From: UBA9653 sp014859835 | GTDB lineage: Archaea; Thermoplasmatota; Thermoplasmata; UBA10834 | Assembly (NCBI GenBank): GCA_014859835.1 | Contig: JACZKW010000047.1 | Coordinates: forward strand, 78,194-142,193 | Direction: 5' to 3' | DNA length: 64,000 bases | In this document: positions 43,998-53,506 of the stretch, piece after piece | Position numbering within the stretch: position 1 is the first letter of the stretch | Layout: every line of letters starts with the position of its first letter | Notes under the pieces: generated by a model | What the model was told of the DNA's origin: nothing | Database searches by the model: none | Seen by the model: the letters and a program-made list of their open reading frames with translations, nothing else | Position numbers and translations under genes: made by a program

Positions 43998-46205
43998 TTA
44001 GCCAAGCCTGGCTCCGACGATCGCGTTCTGCCCGGTCGATATGCCCCCGTCTCCGTTGCAGATGCGTCTGTGACCAACGAATGTCAATCCTTTCGACGTC
44101 ACGGTCTCCCTGACCCATGCGGTTATCGGGCCATTGTACGAGACCCCTCCAGTGAGGCCAAGCTGTTTCAACCCCTTCTTCTCGGCCATCTCGCACGCCC
44201 TCTCCGTCAGACCGACCACCAGGGTCTTGACGAAGGACGAGGCGGCATCTGCCTTTTCCTGATCGGATACGAGTTTCATGTCCAGGAGTGTATCGAACAT
44301 GGGTGCGGTCTTGGCAATCTCCAACTTTCCAGATCGCTCGAACCCCAAGTCGAACTCTAACCGAGGCTCGCCTACATCGAGCCATCTCTCAAGTTTTATC
44401 GCGGGCTCTCCTTCGTAGGTCCTTCTGCAGCTTATGCCGAGTATGCACGACACCGCATCCAGCACCCGTCCCATGCTGGACGCCTTCACGCTCTTAGCCA
44501 TCATCTTGGAGAATAAATCGCTGGTCTTGCTGTCTACCATGGTCGTCTCCCTCTCCAGCATGAGCTGTATGGCGGATACGACCCTCTTCGGATCGACGAC
44601 CGCCTTGTCTCCTCCTAGAAGCGGTATGCCTTCCATCGTCCCGATCCTTTCGTATCCCGAGTAATCCGCGAGAAGCGTCTCACCTCCCCACGAAGTGCCA
44701 TCATCGCCGAAACCGGTCCCGTCCCATGTCAGGCATACGAGCGGCCCATCGATCTTCCTATCTATCATCAACGAGGCAGCGTGGGCGTGATAGTGCTGTG
44801 TTTCGATCATCTCGCAATCGAACTCGTTCGCCAACCTCTTCGCCACGATCCTGGTCGAATATCTCGGATGTCTGTCTAATCCTATCGCGTCGATCTCTTT
44901 CACTCCGAGCAGTCTTGCGAGATGGTGTATGGTCTCATCTAGGTACTGCAAGGTCGGGTGCTGTTGCGATTCTCCAACATACTGCGTGAGGAATATCTCG
45001 CCGTTCCTCGTGACCGATCCAGTGACGTCCCATTGGGCGCCGACACCTATCACTGCGTGCGTGTGGTTCGCTTCGACTGGTACAGGGACGAACCCTCTTG
45101 ATTTTCTCAGGAAGTTCATCCCGTCCGAGTTGATCTTGACCACACTATCATCGCATCGATGGATTATCCTCCTGTTGTGCATCAGATACACGTCGAGCCC
45201 AAGGTCGAACGCCTTTTCGCTGTCGATGACCATCGGCTCACCCGGTGGGTTCGCGGAGGTCATGATCACGCCATCTTGCTTGAGATGTCTGAATAGAAGC
45301 AAGTGAGCTGCTGAATATGGAAGCATGACTCCAAGATTGTTCAGACCGGGCGACACTCCTTCGAGTTCTTCGAAATGCCTCTCAACCTTTTTCATCAGAA
45401 CGATTGGTCTCTGAGGTGATGTCAGGAGTTCCCTTTCGTCATCATCCATCGACACGTATTTCATGGTCGTTTCTAGGTCACGCATCATGACCGCGTAGGG
45501 TTTCTCCCCCCGTCTGTAGATGCTCCGAAGTTTCGGCGCGTTCTCGAAGGAACAGACAATGTGCATCCCGCCCCAGCCTTTGAGAATGCCGACGGAATCC
45601 TCATCTATCCTCTTGGCGAATTCAGCGAAGGGATCACCGCCTATTTCCTTCCCTTCTCTTTCGAACAGGCGATATTTCGGACCACATTCTGGGCATGAGA
45701 TCGTCTGTGCATGGAATCGTCTATCTTCCGGAGAAGCGTATTCATTGTTGCACGAGGGGCACATAGGGAAATCCGACATGCTCGTTCTGGCGCGGTCGAA
45801 TGGCAAGTCCGCGATGACCGTGAACCTCGCTCCGCATTCCGTGCAGTTCGTGAATGGGAACATGTGCCTTTTGTTCCCTCTAATTGAAAAATCATCCATA
45901 CACTGTGCGCAAATGGCCGTGTCCGTTGGTATCAAGGAGACTCTGACACCATCTGTGCTCTGGGATATCGCGAACTCTCCAAGCACCTCGTCGGATTCGG
46001 AGATATCAGCTCTATCTATTCTGGCAAGAGATGGCAAAGCCTCTTCGAGCCTCTTCAGGAACTCATCTGCGTCCCTATCCACATGGATCACGACATTGGA
46101 GCCATTGTTCAGGACGTAGCCGCGAAGCCCCATCGCTTTCGCGACCCTGTACACCGTCGGCCTGAAACCGACGCCCTGGACTATGCCATAGACCGTTATC
46201 TTCAT
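43998..46205 (-). CDS. hypF: Carbamoyltransferase HypF
   Basis: 735 residues in the standard order: acylphosphatase domain (YGIVQGVGFRPTVYRVA, 1-90), two zinc fingers (CAQCMDDF with CTECGARF; CPSCNNEY with CPECGP, about 105-180), YrdC-like domain (about 195-370), and the Kae1-like carbamoyl transfer domain (GVGAQWDVTGSV, QHYHAHAASLM, TWDGTGFGDDG). It moves carbamoyl to the HypE C-terminal Cys. It follows hypB by 10 bases. Confidence 0.95.
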   Translation of the reverse strand: MKITVYGIVQGVGFRPTVYRVAKAMGLRGYVLNNGSNVVIHVDRDADEFLKRLEEALPSLARIDRADISESDEVLGEFAISQSTDGVRVSLIPTDTAICAQCMDDFSIRGNKRHMFPFTNCTECGARFTVIADLPFDRARTSMSDFPMCPSCNNEYASPEDRRFHAQTISCPECGPKYRLFEREGKEIGGDPFAEFAKRIDEDSVGILKGWGGMHIVCSFENAPKLRSIYRRGEKPYAVMMRDLETTMKYVSMDDDERELLTSPQRPIVLMKKVERHFEELEGVSPGLNNLGVMLPYSAAHLLLFRHLKQDGVIMTSANPPGEPMVIDSEKAFDLGLDVYLMHNRRIIHRCDDSVVKINSDGMNFLRKSRGFVPVPVEANHTHAVIGVGAQWDVTGSVTRNGEIFLTQYVGESQQHPTLQYLDETIHHLARLLGVKEIDAIGLDRHPRYSTRIVAKRLANEFDCEMIETQHYHAHAASLMIDRKIDGPLVCLTWDGTGFGDDGTSWGGETLLADYSGYERIGTMEGIPLLGGDKAVVDPKRVVSAIQLMLERETTMVDSKTSDLFSKMMAKSVKASSMGRVLDAVSCILGISCRRTYEGEPAIKLERWLDVGEPRLEFDLGFERSGKLEIAKTAPMFDTLLDMKLVSDQEKADAASSFVKTLVVGLTERACEMAEKKGLKQLGLTGGVSYNGPITAWVRETVTSKGLTFVGHRRICNGDGGISTGQNAIVGARLG

Positions 46206-46215
46206 CAGTTATCCT

Positions 46216-46866
46216 CTAGAGTCCCAACGCGGTGACCAGGTCATCCAACCCGTTCCCGTGCCTTGCGTCCATCTTGACGATCTTCGCGCCTGGGTTTATT
46301 CTTCGGGCATCCCTCTCGAGTATCCTCGGATCGACCTGCATGGCTTCGGCCAGGTCGATCTTATTGATCACTATGACATCCGAGAACGCGAATATCGCAG
46401 GATGCTTCCTGACCATATCGTCACCTTCTGTGACGCTGATCACGACCACCCTAACATGAGACCCGAGCGGGAAATCCACCGGGCATACGAGGTTCCCGAC
46501 GTTCTCGATGAACAGATAGTCTATCTTATCCAGTGGCAGATCCTCCAATGCGTGGTCGACCAGATGGGCGTCCAGGTGACACTCCTTTCCGGTGCTTATG
46601 TTGGCTGCTGGTATGCCGTGGGCCACTAGCCTCTGATAATCGTCATCGCCGGAAACATCTCCCGCGATTGCGGCGCTCTCTTTGCCCTTGGACTTCAGAT
46701 GGTCGACCAACTTCTCGATGATCAGGGTCTTCCCAGAACCTATCGCACCGAGGAAGTCGAACGCCCTTATGTCATGCTCTTCAAGAAGGGAGCGGTTCTC
46801 GTCCGCCAACCGGCGATTCTCCGCGAGAATATCTTTCTCCATGTCCACGGTGACGACTTTGTGCAT
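46216..46866 (-). CDS. hypB: Hydrogenase nickel-incorporation GTPase HypB
   Basis: 216 residues. P-loop GAIGSGKTLIIEKL, nickel/GTP switch GKECHLDAHLVDHAL, ENVGNLVCPVDFPLG and NKIDLAEAM are HypB motifs. The His-rich N-terminal store of some bacterial HypBs is missing. First gene of the hyp string. Confidence 0.95.
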   Translation of the reverse strand: MHKVVTVDMEKDILAENRRLADENRSLLEEHDIRAFDFLGAIGSGKTLIIEKLVDHLKSKGKESAAIAGDVSGDDDYQRLVAHGIPAANISTGKECHLDAHLVDHALEDLPLDKIDYLFIENVGNLVCPVDFPLGSHVRVVVISVTEGDDMVRKHPAIFAFSDVIVINKIDLAEAMQVDPRILERDARRINPGAKIVKMDARHGNGLDDLVTALGL

Positions 46867-46887
46867 GCTCGTGAATCCGAGCTTTCG

Positions 46888-46899
46888 CTTTAATATTTT
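46888..46899 (-). promoter_or_regulatory. TATA box of the hypBFCAD operon
   Basis: AAAATATTAAAG on the minus strand is centred about 27 bases before the hypB ATG, so the message would be leaderless or nearly so; no SD is seen in front of hypB, which agrees. Confidence 0.6.
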
Positions 46900-46998
46900 G
46901 GCCCAGACAATAGCCGAATTCTAAGACCTCATTGCATATTCTGGATCGAAACGGTCCATGATTGAGATCATAAAAAAGAGAAGATCGAGGCGCAGTGT

Positions 46999-47274
46999 CT
47001 ACTGCTTGCCCCTCTCCTTGGGGTTTACGGATTCGGGCTCGAGTGCCGGCTCGTCCGCGACCACTTTCATCTTGGCGGCCTCCGACTTGAGATCCTTGTT
47101 CTCCTCGAGGACTCCCGTCAGGACCCCCATGATGTCCTTACCGTCGTTCAGATCTCTATACGCGCTGTCCAGATCCTCAATCGTCAGGACGGTGATCTTG
47201 TCCCCCTTCGCCTTGTCCCCGGGGATCAATTCCTCTACAGAGTATGTCCTCTTGCGGTCTGTGCTCTGTCTCAC
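46999..47274 (-). CDS. Small charged hypothetical protein
   Basis: 91 residues, highly charged, no Cys and no membrane segment: MRQSTDRKRTYSVEELIPGD, with a Pro/Glu-rich acidic-basic C terminus. Not recognised. It starts with GTG at 47274 behind GGGGGAAG at a good distance, which supports a real gene. It stands between the hyp operon and pyrF with no obvious link to either. Confidence 0.5.
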   Translation of the reverse strand: MRQSTDRKRTYSVEELIPGDKAKGDKITVLTIEDLDSAYRDLNDGKDIMGVLTGVLEENKDLKSEAAKMKVVADEPALEPESVNPKERGKQ

Positions 47275-47506
47275 GTTCTCACTTCCCCCGCACCCTTGTG
47301 CGTTGTGAGCGGAAAGAACAGAGTTCCTCCGCTTCTTAACCCACCATTACGCAATTATGGATTAATAAGCCAGTGGCTTGGAATTCCAATGATTTCTTAG
47401 AATATGTCCTCGGAGCCATTCGCGGTTTCATGGACCTGCATCAAAACATGGATTATGCTCTTGTCCCATTCCTGATCGTGTGCGTTGAGGTGTGACGGGT
47501 GATTGG

Positions 47507-48505
47507 ATGAAACCGTTTGCTGATAGGATTATGGATGCTATTGATGGAAAACAGAATCCAACCTGCGTAGGACTCGACCCGCGCTTTGACATGATGCCTG
47601 GATTCTTGAAAGAAGAATGTCAGGCCAAGTATGGCGAGAATTTCGAAGCGATTGGAGAGTGTTTCCTCGAATTCAATCGAGCAATCATCGACGCTGTCAA
47701 GGACCATGTTGCTGTGGTGAAACCGCAAGCAGCATATTACGAAGCATATGGAGCTGCTGGGATTGGAGCGCTTCAAGAGACCGTTGAATACGCTATGAAT
47801 AAAGGATTGCTTGTCATCATCGATGCGAAGAGAAATGACATCGGCCCCACAGCTGAGATGTATTCCCGAACATATCTTGGCAAGGTGGATTCATGGTCTG
47901 GACCGACTCCATGTTTCGACGTTGATGCATTGACTGTGAGTCCTTATCTGGGTAGAGATGGAATTGATCCGTTCATCAATGATTGTATGGCCTATGGAAA
48001 GGGCATCTTCGTACTTGTCAAGACATCTAACCCTTCCTCTATTGACTTCCAAGATATCCCTACGATATTCGAGCATCCTGATAACGATACCATCGTTGCG
48101 GATCAGGCGGCCGCTCCTGCATATGTCGGGGTTGCCGAGAGAGTCCGTTCATGGGGGAAAGAAGTCATGGGGGACAGAAATTACAGCAGCATTGGAGCCG
48201 TGGTCGGCGCGACATTTCCGCACGAGGCCGAAAAGCTCCGCAAGCTGATGCCGGCTTCTTTCTTCCTGGTCCCAGGATATGGTGCTCAGGGGGGCACCGC
48301 ATCGGATGTCATGAATTGCTTCGATGAGGATGGTTTCGGGGCGATTGTGAGTTCCTCAAGAGGTATAATCTATGCAGACCGATCCGACAAATGCGCGGGT
48401 CGATATGCTGAAGGGGATTACAGCCTAGCAGCTGCCGATGCAGCGATCGCCATGCGGAACGATATCATCAACGCGATGCGATCTTGCGGCAAGTATCCAT
48501 GGTAG
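47507..48505 (+). CDS. pyrF: Orotidine 5'-phosphate decarboxylase, long (type 2) form
   Basis: 332 residues, about 100 longer than the usual archaeal enzyme. The catalytic KxD-type segment is LLVIIDAKRNDIGPTAEMYS, and the phosphate loop is VPGYGAQGG with VSSSRGIIYA; the start NPTCVGLDPRFDMMP is typical of type 2. It makes UMP from OMP. ATG 47507 is preferred over GTG 47492. Codons are visibly A/T-richer than in neighbouring genes, which hints at transfer (inference). Confidence 0.88.
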   Translation: MKPFADRIMDAIDGKQNPTCVGLDPRFDMMPGFLKEECQAKYGENFEAIGECFLEFNRAIIDAVKDHVAVVKPQAAYYEAYGAAGIGALQETVEYAMNKGLLVIIDAKRNDIGPTAEMYSRTYLGKVDSWSGPTPCFDVDALTVSPYLGRDGIDPFINDCMAYGKGIFVLVKTSNPSSIDFQDIPTIFEHPDNDTIVADQAAAPAYVGVAERVRSWGKEVMGDRNYSSIGAVVGATFPHEAEKLRKLMPASFFLVPGYGAQGGTASDVMNCFDEDGFGAIVSSSRGIIYADRSDKCAGRYAEGDYSLAAADAAIAMRNDIINAMRSCGKYPW

Positions 48506-48562
48506 AAGAATGCCGGAACAAACCTTTTCCTCTTCAATCGCTGGAATCATGAACGATGGTCC

Positions 48563-48856
48563 TCAGGTCGGAGCCCTATTGTGTATGACTTCGTTGATCC
48601 AATTTATCAGCTTTGCATATGCCTGCTCGCCTTTCTGAGTCAGCACGACTCTCTCATGCCCATCATCGGAGTCCTCGATCCTCACCAGGCCATGCTCAGT
48701 CATCCAGACCAGGTACTTCTTGAAGACATCATAATTGATATTCGAAGCCACTTGAAGCCTTGTCTTGAGCATTGGACCATTCTGTCTCCAGAGCCGGTCC
48801 AGCAGCCTGGACACTACGTAGAGGTCTGGTTTTTCCATGACATGATGGTCCGCCAT
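48563..48856 (-). CDS. Winged-helix DNA-binding protein
   Basis: 97 residues, Sso10a/PadR-like winged helix: RLLDRLWRQNGPMLKTRLQVASNINYDVFKKYLVWMTEHGLV and then LTQKGEQAYAKLINWINEVI as a C-terminal dimer helix. It is a small single-domain transcription regulator candidate. Start lies three bases after the membrane-protein gene, so the two form an operon. Confidence 0.7.
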   Translation of the reverse strand: MADHHVMEKPDLYVVSRLLDRLWRQNGPMLKTRLQVASNINYDVFKKYLVWMTEHGLVRIEDSDDGHERVVLTQKGEQAYAKLINWINEVIHNRAPT

Positions 48857-48859
48857 CGG

Positions 48860-50119
48860 TCACACATCCCGGAGGAAGTCTTCCATGTCCTTCTTGAGTG
48901 TCTTGCACCGCGTTGTCCAGACCGCTAGAGTGCTCTTGTCCTCCTCCTTCTGCCGAGTCCTCCATCTATGATATACGAATACGGACAAGGCTATGGTTGC
49001 ACCACCCAGGATCAATAGGATCATCGGGATTATCGAATGATTGTCATATAGTCCTATGATTCCCCATATGAGGAATATCACTCCCATATACCCCAACAAA
49101 ACGATCACCATCCAATCTCCTGGTGAACGGAACATGCCACTCTTGTGAAGAACGCCGACCCAGTCGGGCACTCGTCTGCACGATTCGGAGATCAACTCAA
49201 ATGAATCCATTTCTCTGGAGGGTTCCGTTTCCTCATTCGCTTCTCTGGACAGAGCTCTCTCAAGCCTTGCAGCCCAGACACGCATCTCGTCCAGCTTCGG
49301 CTTGATTCTCCTCGCACTGATTCTCCATGATGCGAGAAGGAACACCACCATTGCTAGCAAGCCCAAGAGTGCCGAAATCGTTCCATTTTCGACCGTATGC
49401 AAGGTCAATCCAAGCACGGTCAGAAATGCAACCATGCTGAGAATTGCTAGAATCAGTAACCGATCCTGGTAATTTGATCTGGCGGATTCGTATGATTCGG
49501 ACGCGAGTCGATATCCCTCTGATAGACTATCAATAAGGAGTGCCCTGATGTTGGATGTGCGCGATTCTGATGTTGGAATGGGTAACCTTGATAATCTGGG
49601 GTAAATCCGCTCGCTTGCAAACACCACTGATTTATAGAATATTGATAAGGCGAATCCGATCGCCACCGGAAACATACCCGCAATGAAGAACGTGATGAGT
49701 ATGATGCTCCAACCCGCGGGTGTTGCATCTGCCTTATAACTCACAACAGTCCCTTCCGGTGTCTTGATTATCCTGATCTTAATTGACGACAAACTCGATA
49801 CATGCACGGATATGTGATCTTGCTTCTCTGTAACTCTATACCTTGAAACGCGAAGTCGGTGGACTAGATCCGCGGATACAGATGCTGGATCATCTGGGAT
49901 AGTGCATAGCTTGAAGCGCAACAGAACGCAGATTGAAAGAACAACCACGGTTGGTATCAGGAAATTGAGTGGTCCCAAGGTGTTCAACAGGGAATAGACA
50001 CTGATTGAAAGATCGTGGCCAAACAGAACATCGATCATGAATCGGAGCGCCATCGGAACTCCGATTCCAACTATCGCAATGAGAATTACCCAAAGGCGCG
50101 CCTTCTTTCGCTCCATCAT
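48860..50119 (-). CDS. Multi-pass membrane protein of unknown function
   Basis: 419 residues. Two N-terminal helices (ARLWVILIAIVGIGVPMAL, LNFLIPTVVVLSICVLL), a soluble beta-type segment, a helix pair near 135-170, another pair near 230-270, a charged coil (AARLERALSREANEETEPSRE) and a final pair near 340-385. No family recognised. Partner of the downstream winged-helix gene, perhaps a membrane sensor or target. Composition is A/T-richer than in the hdr region. Confidence 0.6.
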   Translation of the reverse strand: MMERKKARLWVILIAIVGIGVPMALRFMIDVLFGHDLSISVYSLLNTLGPLNFLIPTVVVLSICVLLRFKLCTIPDDPASVSADLVHRLRVSRYRVTEKQDHISVHVSSLSSIKIRIIKTPEGTVVSYKADATPAGWSIILITFFIAGMFPVAIGFALSIFYKSVVFASERIYPRLSRLPIPTSESRTSNIRALLIDSLSEGYRLASESYESARSNYQDRLLILAILSMVAFLTVLGLTLHTVENGTISALLGLLAMVVFLLASWRISARRIKPKLDEMRVWAARLERALSREANEETEPSREMDSFELISESCRRVPDWVGVLHKSGMFRSPGDWMVIVLLGYMGVIFLIWGIIGLYDNHSIIPMILLILGGATIALSVFVYHRWRTRQKEEDKSTLAVWTTRCKTLKKDMEDFLRDV

Positions 50120-50336
50120 TTCCCCCTGACTCAGATGCTCCTTGCATGAAATAAGGGTTACTCCACCACGATACGCTTTATGGTGGTTGCATAATTCAGC
50201 CCCTTCAGAATTGTGCGTTCCGCACTCCGCGCACGCTGAACTGCATCAAGCTTACAGTCCAGTAATTGATGCATTGATTCGAACCAGCTATCCAGAGTTT
50301 GTCAGGCACCCCGAAAATGAAATTCTTGCCGTGATG

Positions 50337-50747
50337 TCACAGAGTTGCCCCGCAAGACACGCATTTCAGGTCCGTCTGTTCGTTCAAAGTGCCACAGTAG
50401 CGGCACTTGAGCTTCGCGTTGATCTGTTGGTGATATCTTTCTTCGTGCTTCTTGTTGGTCCTTGTCAGATACACTCCAGCTCCGACCATGGCAAGTCCAG
50501 CAACGACCATGAGCAACGCGCCGATCCAGAGACCCATGAACATTGGAGCCAGGGCGAAGAAGAGCATCATGAAAGCGAGACCGAACAGCATCATTGGGAG
50601 AAAGCTGTCGTCGGTATCATCAGTCTGTCCTGTCACAACGCCAGTTGGAGACTGGATGATCTTGCCACAGCTCAGACAGAATCGTGAGACTTCGGGTATA
50701 TCGGCACTGCAGTGAGGGCACTTCAGCGGACCACACTCTGCTCTCAA
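50337..50747 (-). CDS. Membrane protein with terminal zinc ribbons
   Basis: 136 residues. N-terminal ribbon CPHCSADIPEVSRFCLSCG, two membrane helices (about 48-90), then a C-terminal ribbon CRYCGTLNEQTDLKCVSCG. Both ends have the CxxC-x10-CxxC form. The fold is common in archaeal proteins of unknown role. It must start at TTG 50747, behind AAGGG, as no ATG or GTG precedes the first ribbon. Confidence 0.6.
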   Translation of the reverse strand: MRAECGPLKCPHCSADIPEVSRFCLSCGKIIQSPTGVVTGQTDDTDDSFLPMMLFGLAFMMLFFALAPMFMGLWIGALLMVVAGLAMVGAGVYLTRTNKKHEERYHQQINAKLKCRYCGTLNEQTDLKCVSCGATL

Positions 50748-50966
50748 GACCCTTATGAAGGCTCATATTGGTTACTTCGAGATTATCGATATCGATAATG
50801 GTCATGTCCTGTTCTCTCTTTTCACTCTCTTCAGATGTACGAGCACCACGTTGTCAACCGTCGGCTTATTGATAGCCTGTATGTGCTCAATATTGGCCTT
50901 CGGAGTGGGTACTATATAACACTGATTATTCCTGCAAAATCGGATTCGCGTTGTGAATCACATCGT

Positions 50967-50976
50967 TATATATATT
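50967..50976 (+). promoter_or_regulatory. TATA box of the propeller-like surface protein gene
   Basis: TATATATAT lies about 25-34 bases before the ATG at 51001, predicting a leaderless mRNA; no SD sequence precedes the ATG. Confidence 0.6.
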
Positions 50977-51000
50977 TGACTTTCTATAAAGGAATCCCTT

Positions 51001-52467
51001 ATGCGTGAACTGTCTGGCAGTGGCATATATGGAAACCGTATCCCCAAATCTGGTAGCTCCCGCGCTGAACCGCCAAGAATCACTCGTGAGAAGACCCCCT
51101 TCCGGACCCGTAGGTTTGCCGTATCTCCATCGCTATCGCTCCTGATAGTCTTGGTCTGCACTGCTTGTCTTGTTCTGGCGCTATCTATCGGCGGCTCACC
51201 TATTGGCAGCGAGTTGCAGGTCAATGTCACCACAGCCGCTGACCAGGGCGCTCCTTCAGTCGCTATGACCTCTGGAGGAGAGTTCGCGGTCGTATGGGAA
51301 TCATATGGCCAGGACGGGGATGGCTATGACATCTATGCGCGACAGTATGACAGCACTGGAACGCCAATAGCGACCGAGTTCGGCGTCAACATCAATACCA
51401 CCGGCGATCAGAGATATCCATGCGCGGATACAGACTCTGACAGTAACCTGATGATCGTGTGGCAGTCGCCTGGAGATTATTGGGACGGCGTAGGGTATTC
51501 CACGCTGGGCGTGTACATCCTCAGATTCGACAGTTCTGGCACTTCGTGGAACCCCTCAGAGCAGCTGGCTAATGATCAGATGGCTGGGGATCAATTCGAG
51601 CCTGTCATTGCTGTCGCATCCAATTCGAAACACGTTGCTGTCTGGACCGACTCCGGACAGGATGGAAGTGGAAACGGGGTATTCGGCAAGCTGTTCAATC
51701 AGATGGGCGGAAGGATACTGAACTTCCAGGCCAACACATACATTACTGGATCTCAGTCCCAGCCTGCGATCGCCATGAGCGACGCTGGCGATTTCGTTGT
51801 GATGTGGAATTCATATGCTCAGGACGGAGACGAGGGAGGAATATGCGGGCAACGTTTCTCCAGCGGTGGCTCAGTAAGAGGTTCAGAGTTCCTTGTGAAC
51901 ACTCATACTTCTGATGACCAGAATTCTCCTGCAGTGGCCATTCATTCCTCTGGTACATTCATGGCCGCCTGGTCGTCTTACGGTCAAGACGGCGATGGCT
52001 ACGGGATATTCGGACAACGCTACGATGACGCCGGGACGCGCTTGGGATCGGAGTTTCAAGTGAACACTCATATCATTGGCGACCAGGTGAAGCCCAGTGT
52101 CTCTCCAGGTTCGAACGGATCCTTCCTGGCGACTTGGAGCTCCCAGGGTCCTGGCGGGAATGGTTTCGATGTATATGCTCAGCAATTCGATTCTGATGGC
52201 TCTCCGATCGGTTCTGAGTTCAAGGTCAACTCGTACGTATCGGGAGACCAGATGGATGCGGTGATATCTGCAGACTCCTTGGGCAACTATGTAATCGCAT
52301 GGTCGTCAGCAGATCAGGACGGCGACGGCCTCGGTATTTTCTGTCAGAGGTATGATACGGTTGCAATCCCTGAATTTGGGGAGGCACTCGTTCCCGTAAC
52401 AGTGACCCTTCTAGTGTTCGTCGTCCTCATGAAGCGTCGCAGCAAGAAGGGGAAGACCGAATCATAG
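51001..52467 (+). CDS. Secreted seven-repeat propeller-like protein with PEF-CTERM-like anchor
   Basis: 488 residues. A basic N terminus leads into a signal/membrane helix (about 45-62). Seven repeats of about 50-60 residues follow, each of the form GSEFxVNTxxxGDQxxPxVA, then a WSSxGQDGDGxGIFGQRYD end; seven such units suggest a seven-bladed beta-propeller. The C terminus is IPEFGEALVPVTVTLLVFVVLMKRRSKK: a PEF tripeptide, a membrane helix and a basic cluster, the layout of PEF-CTERM proteins processed by archaeosortase. The ligand is unknown. Repeats 2-4 are the most diverged. Confidence 0.75.
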   Translation: MRELSGSGIYGNRIPKSGSSRAEPPRITREKTPFRTRRFAVSPSLSLLIVLVCTACLVLALSIGGSPIGSELQVNVTTAADQGAPSVAMTSGGEFAVVWESYGQDGDGYDIYARQYDSTGTPIATEFGVNINTTGDQRYPCADTDSDSNLMIVWQSPGDYWDGVGYSTLGVYILRFDSSGTSWNPSEQLANDQMAGDQFEPVIAVASNSKHVAVWTDSGQDGSGNGVFGKLFNQMGGRILNFQANTYITGSQSQPAIAMSDAGDFVVMWNSYAQDGDEGGICGQRFSSGGSVRGSEFLVNTHTSDDQNSPAVAIHSSGTFMAAWSSYGQDGDGYGIFGQRYDDAGTRLGSEFQVNTHIIGDQVKPSVSPGSNGSFLATWSSQGPGGNGFDVYAQQFDSDGSPIGSEFKVNSYVSGDQMDAVISADSLGNYVIAWSSADQDGDGLGIFCQRYDTVAIPEFGEALVPVTVTLLVFVVLMKRRSKKGKTES

Positions 52468-52483
52468 GACGCAGGTCACTCTT

Positions 52484-53506
52484 CTATGCGATAGGTTTGC
52501 GGTACCATGTGTAATGCTTGATGACTGTGAAGCCCATGCCTTCATACAGTCTAATGGGATCGTGCGGGTTCTCGATTTCCATGCCCAACGTGGCATCGTC
52601 CATCCCGTGGTCTTTGAGGACATGGAAGCTACTCGCCAGAAGGGCACGTGCCAGTCCTTTGCCCCTGTACTGCTCTCGGACGAAGACGTGTTCAGTATGT
52701 CCGCATTTTCTTTCGGCTCGCTTATTCTCCTCGTCCACTATATAATTAAGAACCATCCCTGCCAGAGTGTCTCCTTTCCATGCCACCTGCCACAAATCTG
52801 GCTGGAATCCACTCGTCTTCTTGAAAGCCTCGAAATGCTCGTCGTCCCAAATATTATCGGAGTAATCCCATTCCTTCTGCTTGGATTCCTTGCACGCCTC
52901 CCATATCTTGCGATGGTGCTCAGGGCTGACCGGGCGTATCTCGAAGCCGTCGGGAAGCGGCATTTTCGGAATATCATCCAGACTCCTGACCATATCTATG
53001 ACGTGCTGGACCTCTCGATATCCATTATTCACAATGATGGATCTCCATTCGTTGTCCGTGTCGTTAGCCCAAAGCTCCAGGTGCCCTGCTCCTCCTTCGT
53101 CGTCCATCTTCGCGATTCTCAAAATGTGCCTCTCATTGTGCAGGAACAGTGCCTCTCTGATGCCTTGACCGCGCCATTCTTTCAGGAGCTCTGCCGAGTG
53201 ACGGTAACTCTTCTTGCCATCCGCTCTCTTCTCCCATGTGACTCTCGCCAGTCCCACCATATCCCCCTCGATTTCGGCAATGAGGATGTCCGACTTCGGA
53301 TCGAAATCGAGAGGATTGCTGAAGTCTGCTACGATGTCTCCCTCGGTTGTGATGAAGTCGACGCCGTCGGCTGCTCTGCTATGGTTTATCACTGCGACCA
53401 TCGCAGGGATATCCCCCTTCCCTTGATAGCGACGGAGAGTCAGCCCACGAATCGCTGGGAAGTCTTCGGCCTCGATATTCTCCATCTGTTTCTCGTTGCC
53501 GGTCAT
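52484..53506 (-). CDS. Two-domain GNAT acetyltransferase
   Basis: 340 residues. Domain 1 (about 15-165) has WRGQGIREALFLHN as a weak acetyl-CoA loop; domain 2 (about 180-340) has the good loop VREQYRGKGLARALLASS and IENPHDPIRLYEGMGF. Layout as in mycothiol-synthase-like tandem GNATs; the substrate is unknown. It converges on the propeller gene with 16 bases between the stops. Confidence 0.75.
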   Translation of the reverse strand: MTGNEKQMENIEAEDFPAIRGLTLRRYQGKGDIPAMVAVINHSRAADGVDFITTEGDIVADFSNPLDFDPKSDILIAEIEGDMVGLARVTWEKRADGKKSYRHSAELLKEWRGQGIREALFLHNERHILRIAKMDDEGGAGHLELWANDTDNEWRSIIVNNGYREVQHVIDMVRSLDDIPKMPLPDGFEIRPVSPEHHRKIWEACKESKQKEWDYSDNIWDDEHFEAFKKTSGFQPDLWQVAWKGDTLAGMVLNYIVDEENKRAERKCGHTEHVFVREQYRGKGLARALLASSFHVLKDHGMDDATLGMEIENPHDPIRLYEGMGFTVIKHYTWYRKPIA

